Part shown: one piece after another, positions 38,216 through 48,194 of the stretch
Layout: every line of letters starts with the position of its first letter
Position numbering within the stretch: the first letter of the stretch is position 1
NCBI GenBank assembly: GCA_037355855.1
Contig: CM074768.1
Span: forward strand, 1,116,001-1,180,000
Length of the DNA: 64,000 nucleotides
Reading direction: 5' to 3'
From: Pseudo-nitzschia pungens
Taxonomy: Eukaryota; Bacillariophyta; Bacillariophyceae; Bacillariales; Bacillariaceae
Position numbers and translations under genes: made by a program
The notes under the pieces: generated by a model
Seen by the model: the letters and a program-made list of their open reading frames with translations, nothing else
What the model was told of the DNA's origin: nothing
The model's database searches: none

Positions 38216-39007
38216 CAGATTTCTACAAAATCGACTCGTGTACACTATCACTGTGGCACCTCTGTGTAATATTATTCTCGCGACGGTATAAACCGCGCGA
38301 GAGGTGAAACAATAGTCGTTGGACTGCGGTCCTCGGTTGCCAAAAACTATTTTTTTTTTTCTTCGTTCCGAACGCGGCCATCATTGCCATCCTTTGACGC
38401 ACCGGGGAACTACCGTACCGCGCGACTTTGGTCCGAGCTTCCACCGGCTCGCGGTTTCTTCCCGCGATGATTTCCGAACGACCGCCGCGTCCGTCCGGTC
38501 TCGGCGGTTGTTCCGCTTCGAGAGGAGAGACCGTTCCGCAACAGCTTCGATCGCCTCACCGATGGTGCGTTTGTTTGGATTGAAACGATGTTGTGAAATA
38601 ATACGGTACTAATAATACTATTGTTATTCAGAATAATAACGATGCGAAGCAATCGTGTGCAGTAATAATTAGCGGGAACGGCCGCGAGAATTGCACGCAT
38701 TCCGATCCTTTCCTCCCCCCTCCCAAAAAAATTCGGGTCCACCCAACGAACCGATCCACGTCGATCGATCCCTGGATGCAAACAATCGCAATGTTGTGGC
38801 GTTCTCCGAACGCATACACTCACACGCACACGCACAAACACATCCGGTATCCCCGACCCCTTGTTCCGTTCGAACGCAAAGCAAAACAAAACAAAGCAAA
38901 ACCAAACAATGCATCTGCTATTGCTGCTGCTGCTGCTGCTGCTACTGCTACTGCTACTCCACCGCCGGCGAGTGCCCTGTCGGGCAACAGCCGTGTTCGC
39001 CCCAACC
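38216..39007. other. No supported gene; triplet repeats
   Basis: 3' flank of the zinc-knuckle gene. Contains a (CTG)n/(CTA)n run at about 38922-38960. Frames on both strands (38319-38612 plus and the long antisense frame ending 38410) look like GC-skew shadows. Confidence 0.5.
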
Positions 39008-40544
39008 CTAGAAGCAGTCCAAAACGTTGCTGGAACACAGATCCTTGGCGCTGCTCGAAAGCCTCCGGGTCGCGGCCTCGTCCTCGGTTCGGTTGGCACC
39101 GCGGCTCGCTCCGGTTGCGTTTGCGTTTGCGTTTGCGTTTGCGTTTGCTGTTGCTGTTGCTGTTGCCATTGCGGTTCCGACGGAAAACCCCGGAACGGTC
39201 GGGTTGGGCTTGCACACCAGCACCGGCTGGCACCAGTACTCGGGCTGCAGCGGCGGCGGCGGCTGCAGCTCGAGCTGCGGTTCTCGGGGCGGGTGGTCGT
39301 AGTCGTAGAGTGACATGTGCGGGCAGTTGTAGATCCAGTGCCCCCGGCCGCAAAAGTGGCACCGGGGAACGATTTGTTGCTGTTGCTGTTGCTGTTGCTG
39401 CTTGATGCGTTCGCGGGCCATCGCCTCGGCGAGATTGACCAGGCTGGTCGACGTGCCGGTGCTGTTGGTGCCGGCGCTGTGCGCGGTGGTAACGGTGCCG
39501 GCCCCGGTGTAGACCGAGGCATCGGCGTTGTGGAACCCGACCGAGTCGTAGTCGTCGACGCCGTCAAAGACGGTGTCCGAGTCGCCGCTGTACCGGTAGC
39601 TGTAGGGAGTTCCGTTCGAGGATTCCGTGGAAATGGTGACGCTCCTTGTCGTTTTCGCTGGCTGGTTCGGACGCTGGTGGCGCCACGGAAAAGTCTGCGC
39701 CGTTCGATGCGTCGTCGCCGAGGATCGCCCGGGAGCCGGCGCCTTCCGCACCACCGAGGCGGTCTCCGAGATTCTCTGGTGGTACCGCTCGTTGTTGCTC
39801 CCGCTGATAACGACCGACGGTCCCGGGGACGCTTCTCGTTTCCGCTGCCGTTCCATCAACTCCTCTCGGTAGGGATCCGGTAGATCCGCGAGCGTGTCCC
39901 TGCGCTCCAGTTCTTCTTCGATGTCGGTCACGGAGAGCTTCACGAATTCCAGGTGCGGCGTCCGGGTCGAATCGTCGTCTTCCTTCTCCTCCCGAATGCC
40001 GTGCCCCGCAACGTCGGGTTCGTTGTTGCGCATCCCCCGGTGTTGCGGACTTCTCGAGGAAGGACTCGTCGCGGGGCTGCTTCCGTTCGAGCCGACCACA
40101 AGGCGGTTCTCTTCCCCGCAAAAGGCACCATCCCCGGCACGCGCTCCGTACCCGGAGCGATGCTCTTTGAAATCCCCATCGGAGGGCTGCTGGAAACCGT
40201 CGGCGGCGCCGTAGTAGCGGGCCTCCAAATCCTCCGGCCGGTGGCGCTTGCCCGCGGAAAAGCAATTGAGCATCTTGAGACGTTCCATCGCTCTTGCGTG
40301 GGACGATCTGGACAGGACGGTGCCGGAATCGGTCCCCGAGAGCGTCGTCTCCCTCGGCTTCTTCGTTTTGTTCTTGTCCTTTCCCGCTAGAAAGTATCGC
40401 CGACCGAAGGATTGCGTTCCGGAGCTGCTCGTGGTCGCGATGGTGCTGCTGCTGGTGGTCGCGTCCGTTTTGTCCTCGTCGGCTTCGGTCTCGCTTTCGA
40501 GGATGCTGTTGGTTTCGTGGATGGCGGCGTGGGTGCTGGCTTCG

Positions 40545-40579
<35 letters not shown>

Positions 40580-40900
40580 TGCAAATGTGTTTGCAAATGT
40601 GTTTGCATATGTGTTTGCATATGTGTTTGCAAATGTGGCATCATTTGCGTTTGCGTTTGCGTTTGCGTTTGCGTTCACGCTGTCGCGATCGAGCACCATC
40701 CCTGCGTTGCCTCCGTTGTTGGTGGTTGCTATTGCTGTTGTTAATGCTTTTGTTGGTGTTCTTTTTGTCGGAGTCGGTTTCGTCCTCGATTCTTCTTCGC
40801 TTTTGATTGGCAACGAGCGCGTGCGTGTCATGGAGAGGAGTGCATAGCGCTCGAGCAAGTTGCCTCCCTGCACTTGCGGTTGATACTTGGTCCGGATCAT
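39008..40900 (-). CDS. Low-complexity protein with one zinc knuckle
   Basis: 630 residues from the first in-frame ATG (40898-40900); the frame is open upstream but has no ATG there. Residues about 75-116 are an Asn-Ala/Asn-Thr alternating run encoded by hexanucleotide repeats. A Glu/Asp-rich middle contains a conserved-looking LEFVKLSVTDIEEELERRDTLADLPDPYREELMERQRKRE helix-rich segment (about 300-345; split here only for description). A poly-Gln run at about 499-509 is followed by a single knuckle CHFCGRGHWIYNC (C-X2-C-X3-H-X4-C) near 513-525, then Pro-rich and a second Asn-Ala repeat. The knuckle suggests nucleic-acid or zinc binding; no function can be assigned. There are no retroelement domains around it. 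Confidence 0.7.
40553..40675. repeat. Coding hexanucleotide repeats
   Basis: Runs of TTCGTG, TTTGCAAATGTG, TTTGCATATGTG and TTTGCG units within the zinc-knuckle gene, all multiples of six so the frame is kept. A related run of TTTGCG lies at 39118-39148. Confidence 0.9.
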
Positions 40901-42791
40901 GTTTCGGAGCGACGGTGACAACGACAATGACAATGACGACGACGCGGAGTGGAGGGAGGGATAATTACTGTTACTGGAGTGGCAACTCAGACCCGGGTTT
41001 TGGCGTGTCGGAGTCGTGTGTGGCGGACGGAAAGTTTCCGGATCGTCTACAGATAAGATACTATCGCGGTCAATGGAAAGGACGTGTTGTCGTGTTGTCG
41101 TGTTGTCGTGCCGTACGGTACGGTACGGTACGGAACAGAGAGCCTCCCGAAAAATCCGTAAACACGCCAAAGAAAGGCGTCGTTTGTTCCGTTCTATCCC
41201 AAGAAGACAGCGGACCGAGATAAGACTATTCGTTGTTGAAAATGTGTGACAACCGAGTGGGACTCAACGGAAGCGGAAACGTTATTTTCGGATCGACGAT
41301 TTGCTTCGAGTTTTTTTTTGTGGGTGTTGGAATCGATCATCAATCAAAATAATGAACAATCAATCAATCAATCCACTCAAAATCAATCTGCGGTAATTAC
41401 AATCTGAATCTCCTGTGAGGACCGCTGCTGTTTTTGGAGGGAATCCCTTCCAACTCGATACATGTGGATCCGATACAACCAATTCGGCGGTCCTAAATAC
41501 GAATATTTGCAGTATCTCGTACTGTATCACCTGGTTCGGTGGGTGGTGTGCACAAGCGAACTCGGTCGAATTCTCAATGAATACTGTAATCCGCAGCAAG
41601 AGGATGGTATCGAATCAATCAATCGGTACAGTATTCGAATTCCGACCAATTTTTGGCAAAAACCGAAAATGATTCAAAAATTTCATGTTTATCGCACTAT
41701 CGCAACCTCCATCGGCACGGGTAAAATCGTACTACTATCGTGACGGTCTGCCAAAAATACGGGGAAAATACCAGCGGGTTCCAATCCACGGAACATGTCG
41801 GTCTATCCTTTCCATAGTCCGGCAGCATGCAACCGAAAGAAACGTTCCTAGTTGATTTTCGTGGCCGTTTAGGAAGTCTCGGGAAATTTCCAAGGGCAAT
41901 TGCAATTTGAAAAAAAACGTTCGCCCAATTAGGACCATCGGGTGCGCGAATCTGGTCCCGGAATGCGCACAACGAACCGTTGGCCTACCCCGGCACGCAC
42001 GGTCTCTCGGTAAGGTTACATCATGATGTTATCCATAGTTAACTAATACGGTACAGTAAATACAAACGTTTACATCATGTACTTTCAACGTAACTACGTA
42101 AGCTTACTCGTCTTCAGTACTCACTCGGATGCAGTCACAAAGTTTGGTCACGATCAAGATCACTATCACGATTGATTTTGATTGAGATTCATTCATTCAT
42201 TCTTGTGGTTGTGGTTGTGGTTGTGGTTGTCCGAGTTTGAGACTGAATGATGCCCTTGTTTTCAAAATTACTTCGTAACCTTACAGTAAGGTTACTTCGT
42301 ACTACGGTACGAAGTAGAAAAACTAACGTTTTGTACGAAGTACTACTAATTTTTTCGAAATCGATGAGTGAGTCAGTCAGTCGAAGAATCGAAGAATCAA
42401 TCGTCATTGTTTTTGATGCTATTAGGATCTTCTTACTCAGGGTTCGTAGGTAGAAATAGCCCACACTTGGGGTGTAATCATTCCGGATCACAGCATAGTA
42501 TTTCTGGGATGATTTTAAAATTTTAGTGGGGAGTGTCATCCTCAGACCGAACTCACCAATCATCGTTTCGAGAGTTCCAAATAATAATGGGGACGTTTCG
42601 AATCCTTTGTTGAACAGTCCCAACACGGTAACCGTGCCATCGCGATAACAATACTATATATCATCCTGTTTCACATCACATCCAGCGGTCTGAAGGGCAC
42701 TGTCCACGGAGTTAGTAGCGTTCCAATTACTCCGTATCAAAGACAAATAAATAACCTCACAATCCGGAACCTTCGACAAGCGATTCCCGCA
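40901..42791. other. Divergent intergenic region, no gene supported
   Basis: Lies between the 5' ends of two divergently oriented genes, so it should hold both promoters; no clear element is recognisable. Contains repeated GGTAC words (41106-41135), a (TTCA)n/(TTGTGG)n stretch (42187-42232) and one doubtful 145-codon minus frame without ATG (42189-42626). Confidence 0.5.
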
Positions 42792-44639
42792 ATGCGATTC
42801 TCGGACACCACAACGATGCCAAAAAACAGCTGCGGGGAATCCTCCACAAAAGACAGAAAGAACCACAAGCGCATCGGAACGTCGCCTTCGTCGTCGCCTT
42901 CGTCGTCGCTTTCACCCTCGATGTTGCCACCACCGCGATTCCTCTTCCGGTGGGTGGCAACGGCGGCGGCCCTTGCGCTGACCGCGATCGCGCCGTTTGG
43001 GGAAGGAACCATTTGCGCGAAGCGCTCCCGGTGCCCGGGAGTCGCCGAGGCCTTTGTCGCGACCCCACCCCCGAACGGGCGTTGGCACCGCTCCGACCCC
43101 GCCACGCGGCGTGTCCCCGTGACCGCTACCGCTGCTTCGTCCGCGGACAGCAACACAGACAGCAACACAGACAGCAACACAGACAGCAACAGCGACAACA
43201 ACAACGACAACGACAACAACGATCCGTTCGCAATCCCAGGGCAAGACATGAACGAGCTGAACAGGGAGGCCTTTGTCGCGACGGCCCTGCGGGCCCTCTT
43301 TGGCGGCGAGCGAATGGAGCGCGAACACGTGGACGCCGGCGGGGTCTTTCGGCCGCCCGAGCGATCCCTGGAGGGCCGCATCGTCCTGATCACCGGCGGC
43401 ACGTCCGGGATCGGTCTGGAATCCGCCAAGCGCCTGGCGCTGGCGGGAGCGACCGTGGTTCTGACGGGACGCACCCTCGAAAAGGCGAACCGCGCCGTGA
43501 ATGCCGTTCGGGACTACTGCCGGGGCCGCGGAGCCAACCGGAACGAGAACGAGAACAAGAACAAGAACAATGACCAAAACGCCCACCGCTACACGAACGC
43601 CAATCCAATGGTTCGGGGTGTCCTCCTCGATTTGGACCGTCTGGAGTCGGTTCGATCCTTTCCCGATCGGTATCGAGACTGCGTGTTGTCACTGTCGAAA
43701 ATCACGGATCGCGACGAGGACGTCGAAGCCATGCTGAGACACGCCAAGAAGCGGAAAGCAAGCGCAACGGATTCTGCCCAAGACGACAACAACAACAAAA
43801 ACAAAAACAAAAACAATCACTGGAAAGGAGCCACCAAAACCACCAAAAAGATCGACGTCCTGATGAACAATGCCGGAGTAGCGGGATTTCCGACCCGGGA
43901 AGTAACGGTCGATGGCTTCGAGCGGACCTTCCAGACCTGTCACCTCGGGCATTTCGTGTTGACGGCACGCCTCTTCGAGGAGGGACTGCTGAACTGCAAA
44001 GACGGCGACAACGACAACGACAACGATGCGGACAACGACACGGAAGGATGCACGGTGATCAACGTGTCGTCCATAGCCCACAGGGGCGCCCGGGCTTGCC
44101 ACGCGCAAGACACGAGCGACGCGGGGTTCGGACTGGACTTTGACAACCTCCTGTCCGAGATTGCCTACGAAGCCGATGTGTACGCCCAGAGCAAGCTGGC
44201 CAACATAATGTTCACCCGGGAGCTCCAGCGGCGCGCCTCCGCCAACCGCCGCAAACTGCGATCCGTTTCGGTCCATCCCGGCATCGTGGCCTCCGACATG
44301 TGGAGGCACCTGCCCCCCTTTGGGTACGATCCCCGCACGCGCGAAGAACGGATCCGGAACGGGGAGGTCCTGGAGTCACCTCCCGGCACCACCTGGGTGG
44401 ACCGAAACATATTGGCGCCGTTCTACTATCGGATCATGACCCAGATCGAGCAAGGAGCGAACTGCCACGTCTGGACGGCCTTTGCGGCCCTGAACGACGC
44501 CACGGATCTGGTCGGTGGACGTCACTACGGGGAATTCGCAACCGTCGAGCCGGTGCTGGAATTTGCCACGGACGAGGATGCCTCGAGGCGGTTGTGGGAG
44601 GTGAGCGAGGAATTGGCGGGGATCCGATTCGATCTGTAG
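42792..44639 (+). CDS. Short-chain dehydrogenase/reductase with N-terminal targeting region
   Basis: 615 residues from ATG 42792. NAD(P)-dependent oxidoreductase with Rossmann fold: TGGTSGIG (about 200-207), NNAG (about 357-360), VSS in the catalytic serine strand (about 424) and YAQSK (about 463-467), then HPG. It resembles the retinol-dehydrogenase/protochlorophyllide-reductase-like SDR group; the substrate is unknown. A hydrophobic helix (about 50-70) and a VAEAFVATPP site near 85 resemble a diatom signal peptide with an AxAF plastid motif, so plastid location is possible but unproven. Oddities: three in-frame Asn/Asp/Lys-rich insertions inside the fold (about 250-275, 320-345 and 397-415), which stretch the cofactor-to-NNAG distance to about twice normal, and a (DSNT)n run before the domain. 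Confidence 0.88.
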   Translation: MRFSDTTTMPKNSCGESSTKDRKNHKRIGTSPSSSPSSSLSPSMLPPPRFLFRWVATAAALALTAIAPFGEGTICAKRSRCPGVAEAFVATPPPNGRWHRSDPATRRVPVTATAASSADSNTDSNTDSNTDSNSDNNNDNDNNDPFAIPGQDMNELNREAFVATALRALFGGERMEREHVDAGGVFRPPERSLEGRIVLITGGTSGIGLESAKRLALAGATVVLTGRTLEKANRAVNAVRDYCRGRGANRNENENKNKNNDQNAHRYTNANPMVRGVLLDLDRLESVRSFPDRYRDCVLSLSKITDRDEDVEAMLRHAKKRKASATDSAQDDNNNKNKNKNNHWKGATKTTKKIDVLMNNAGVAGFPTREVTVDGFERTFQTCHLGHFVLTARLFEEGLLNCKDGDNDNDNDADNDTEGCTVINVSSIAHRGARACHAQDTSDAGFGLDFDNLLSEIAYEADVYAQSKLANIMFTRELQRRASANRRKLRSVSVHPGIVASDMWRHLPPFGYDPRTREERIRNGEVLESPPGTTWVDRNILAPFYYRIMTQIEQGANCHVWTAFAALNDATDLVGGRHYGEFATVEPVLEFATDEDASRRLWEVSEELAGIRFDL

Positions 44640-45680
44640 GATGGGCTCCGCTGCGGGAGGTTCGAGAGGGGAAAGGAATCGATGGTCTGGTGGGCGTGAA
44701 ACAAACCAATGCATACAGCACTACCGTATTGTATCACAAGACTGCTAGAAAAATTCCGATCGGCATCATCAATCATCCATCCTGTTGAGCAAACAACCCG
44801 TCTGTCTACTACTAGTTTCGGGACGATACCGGTTACTCGTCTACACACATTCGACCGTAAGTTACAACAATGCAATCATGTAGAGTTTTTCCTCGTGAAA
44901 TGTGCAGAATGGACGGACAAACGTGAAACAAAAGCCGAGGATCGTTTCCATAATCGACGCCTCCAAAACTCCCATTAGCATTCCCTGGCAATGAGGCATG
45001 CCATTTTCATTCCATTGGCATTCCGTCGCGTCCAATAAATGGTTTTCGGACGGTACGGTACACCTACCGTTGGTGCCGGTGCCGGTGCCGATCGTGTCGG
45101 TGCTTGTAGCATTGCGTGCGATCGCCACGCTTCAACAACCCGGCCGCTGTCCTGTTCCATTCATTGCTGTGGCGTTTCTTGAACGAAATAATGTACGGTA
45201 GGCTTCGAGCGACGTTGGAAATCACTTTCGGACAAAGGAGCGGTGAGTCCCCTGCCCCTCCGCAAACTCGGCCTCCGTGTATTGTGTATTGTATGTACTA
45301 TAACCTTACCGATATGTACCAACGTACCAACAGACGAAACCATCGAAAACAAAAGTTATCACGAAGTATCTAGTTTAGCTCCCAATTCATTCTGATCTGT
45401 AACCTTCTCAGATATCCTCCGAAGGCTCCCTCGAAAAGAAACTTCCCTTCAAATTTTGACGGGGTGATTCACCTCTCTTTCAAAGCTGTCCAAACCTTAA
45501 TGTCGTTGCGTTCAAAGAAAACATGATTGCCCGTTGTTAAATGTTTGGCATTTTCGACACGCTTCTTCCCCTGGCTTGCACACGAACAAAAATACTGTAC
45601 AGAAGTACTTGATCTCTTTTGCCCGTACGCAATTTCAGCACACCGAGAAAACCGGATTATTCCTTCGTTCATTCATCCAA
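44640..45680. other. No supported gene (3'-3' intergenic region)
   Basis: Between two convergently transcribed genes. Short frames only; a small GGTGCC repeat near 45066-45100. Confidence 0.6.
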
Positions 45681-48194
45681 TCATAGATTCGGTGACAACT
45701 GCGTGTGCTTTTCGTCACGAGTTATTGACATGTTATACCCTCCACCGACCGAGATGGGATGATTTTCAAAACCATCATGGTTGCCAAAGCCAATTGCTCC
45801 GCCTCGCTCCGTTGGGGGCGTCCCGTCAAAAGCAGGAAATGTCATGCCATTGACTGCACCCGAATTGCTGCCATTGTGCGCCCCGATGTTCCCGTTCCGC
45901 CAAGATCCCATCAGCATTGACAAATTTCGATAATTATCCTCTGTATTATTGCCCGCAGATATTGATGCAGCCGCTGCGGTGATTGCTGCAGCGTCAATCG
46001 AGGGGTCGTTTGCGTTGAATACAGAACTCTCGACGACGTGGCTATTGGCATTAGGATTATTGCCCAGAGTAAAGCTCTGCGACCTTCGCTGCTGTTGATG
46101 GTGTTGTTGGAGAGGACTGATTTCGTCGCCACCACCAGCTTCTGTGCACGCCATGGCTAGGATGGCGGATAACGCGGCAGCGTTCTGAGAGTGATCGGTG
46201 CTGTTTTTGTTGCCAGACACATAGGAATAAGCAGCCGGAGTACTAAACCGCCTCTGTGGGACGTTTGCGCCGCTTCCAAATCTTGATTTGCCGTTCGGAA
46301 AGAGGTTTTGTCCAATTCCGAGAGAAGCGGTGACAACGGGTGAGATTGTTGACTTCTTTTCTTCGGATGTTCCCCACGAAGCATTGTGCGCTCCGAGGTC
46401 CTTGGCCTTGCCCGAACTTCTGAAAAGAGACTCGGTCGAATCGTTCATCATCGACATAATGGATATACCACTCATTTGGGCCATGGAAAACCCACCGACA
46501 ATACCACCAGTAAAGTTATCAATGGTACCGATTGTGTCGTTCGAGTTGTGCATCGACGAATCTTCATTCGAGCGAACCGACATGTCCTTGAAGGAACCCA
46601 TCATAGTGCTCATTTGCATCACTGATTTGTCGTCCTTTGCGCTGAAACTGTCGTGATTTTTGTTGGCTCCATTGTGAGAGGATTGGTTAACTACATCACC
46701 CTTGGCAGAGGACTCCTTCATCAACATTTCCTTGCCGTTTCCTAGACTCTGATCATCGCGACAATGCATTGCAGCATCCTGCCGATTCCCTTCCATTTCG
46801 TCCAGTGTTGCAGTGTAGGTTTCAAATCCGTTGACGTAATGCGGAGGTCCTTGTTGTGACTGTTGCGATCCTTTTTGCTCTGATTGTGATGGCGGTTGTG
46901 TCTGATGATGCTTGCGCTGAGCTTCTTCGTGCTTGGAGTACAACGGAGGACTGCTAACAACTTTGTGCATCGATTCGATCTGAAGCTGTCGAAGCTGTTC
47001 TTTCCGTATTTCGTTTTCGAGTTCTTGTATTGCTTGTTTAGATTGTTCCAAAAGGAACTGCGACTCCTGGGATTGATTCAACTGCTGTTGATACTGCATA
47101 AGGAGATCTCGTTGTTGGTGCAAACGATTCAATCCATGACCACCATTCACATGCTGCTGCTGCTGCTGCTGCTGCTGATGGAAGCCTTGTAGTTGGGAGG
47201 AATCTTGGTTTTGCTGCTGCTGAGGCGAGGCCGAAAAGACTCCACTCGAAATCTGAAACAGGTCTGATGCAGTGTCATTTTGGATACCATTCCCGTGGAA
47301 AGTTCCTCCTTGATGATGGATATGATGACTCCCATTTTGGTTCGGACTAAAACCAACGCCGTTGTTGGTGCTGTTCTTGTTGCTGTTACCGTTGTTTCCT
47401 GATGAGGCTGAACACGCATTCAACCTGGTTGGGATGTTCATATTACCCATGGCAATACTAGTCCAATGGCCAAAGTTGTTCTTTTCTTCAGCTGTATTGC
47501 TTCCGTTGTTGTTTCCCACAACGAATACGTGAGGCGCCGAATCTGGAGTAATCTTCTTCTTTGGATGTCCCATGAACGAAGTCAGGGGGGAACATCCTTC
47601 AGCTCCGGGTGAGCCGTGAGGACTCTGCGATCCATTTCGTTGGTTTTGACGCAAAGCTTGTTTCGCCTTCTCCATGACGACAGAATGTTTCTGAACCTGG
47701 TAGACATCCCGAGTTTGTGCATCCAGGACATCACCGAGGGGCGAGATGTCGTTCTCCGAATCCTCGTCGAGACCATTGTCGGCTAGAACTTTCGGAAGCA
47801 TCCTTGCGGCCTCGATGGGACTCAGTTTCTTCAGAAAACGCCCACCACGCTGGTACACCTGATCGACAATTTCCTTCGCGATCAGTGCCTTCGTCTGGCG
47901 ATGATTTGTGGATAGATATTCGGCTTTTCGCGCGTGAACCAAATCTCGAAATTTGATGTTCCCGGCGTGATCGTTCGGTCCAGACCCTCGACCAAGCATA
48001 ACGTCGTGCACCAATACCTCGAGGACGTATTCACACTTGTCGCTGTCAGCAGCGGTCCACGGTCGAACCCGGGGAGACGGGGACCGCCTCCGAATATGGT
48101 GTTCGAGAAGATTACTCGAGGTCATAATGCTGTTTTTGTTGTCGTTGATGTCTATCGAAGCCGCTCTTGCATGAGTGAGGGGGACATCAATCAT
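45681..48194 (-). CDS. DUF6824 (LGRG-type) domain protein, probable regulator
   Basis: 837 residues from the first in-frame ATG (48192-48194). The N-terminal domain (about 55-145) contains DVMLGRGSGPNDHAGN, then FRDLV, KAEYLST, TKALIAKEIVDQVYQRGGRF and LKKL, the signature I associate with the large diatom DUF6824 family, thought to be DNA-binding or regulatory. The remaining roughly 680 residues are Gln/Asn/Ser/His-rich and low-complexity, with poly-Gln at about 335-350 encoded by (CTG)n (47155-47175) and a short Gln/Leu coiled-coil segment (about 360-410). No membrane segment. Nuclear role inferred from family only. The domain assignment is from memory and not verified by search. Confidence 0.8.
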   Translation of the reverse strand: MIDVPLTHARAASIDINDNKNSIMTSSNLLEHHIRRRSPSPRVRPWTAADSDKCEYVLEVLVHDVMLGRGSGPNDHAGNIKFRDLVHARKAEYLSTNHRQTKALIAKEIVDQVYQRGGRFLKKLSPIEAARMLPKVLADNGLDEDSENDISPLGDVLDAQTRDVYQVQKHSVVMEKAKQALRQNQRNGSQSPHGSPGAEGCSPLTSFMGHPKKKITPDSAPHVFVVGNNNGSNTAEEKNNFGHWTSIAMGNMNIPTRLNACSASSGNNGNSNKNSTNNGVGFSPNQNGSHHIHHQGGTFHGNGIQNDTASDLFQISSGVFSASPQQQQNQDSSQLQGFHQQQQQQQQHVNGGHGLNRLHQQRDLLMQYQQQLNQSQESQFLLEQSKQAIQELENEIRKEQLRQLQIESMHKVVSSPPLYSKHEEAQRKHHQTQPPSQSEQKGSQQSQQGPPHYVNGFETYTATLDEMEGNRQDAAMHCRDDQSLGNGKEMLMKESSAKGDVVNQSSHNGANKNHDSFSAKDDKSVMQMSTMMGSFKDMSVRSNEDSSMHNSNDTIGTIDNFTGGIVGGFSMAQMSGISIMSMMNDSTESLFRSSGKAKDLGAHNASWGTSEEKKSTISPVVTASLGIGQNLFPNGKSRFGSGANVPQRRFSTPAAYSYVSGNKNSTDHSQNAAALSAILAMACTEAGGGDEISPLQQHHQQQRRSQSFTLGNNPNANSHVVESSVFNANDPSIDAAAITAAAASISAGNNTEDNYRNLSMLMGSWRNGNIGAHNGSNSGAVNGMTFPAFDGTPPTERGGAIGFGNHDGFENHPISVGGGYNMSITRDEKHTQLSPNL

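Noticed and set aside
38410..39567. 385-codon minus-strand frame
   Set aside because: Overlaps the zinc-knuckle gene in another frame; Thr/Arg/Ser-rich composition typical of a shadow of GC-rich repeats.
42189..42626. 145-codon minus-strand frame
   Set aside because: Starts without ATG, has a repeat-encoded poly-Thr end, and lies in an otherwise gene-free AT-rich spacer.
43047..43282. 17-bp direct repeat (GAGGCCTTTGTCGCGAC) flanking the Asn-rich run of the dehydrogenase as a transposon footprint
   Set aside because: It lies in coding sequence in the same frame and encodes similar residues; no element structure between the copies, so chance or a local duplication is more likely.
42912..44309. 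Long antisense frames under the dehydrogenase
   Set aside because: Valine/arginine-rich complements of the real coding strand; the sense strand has all SDR motifs.
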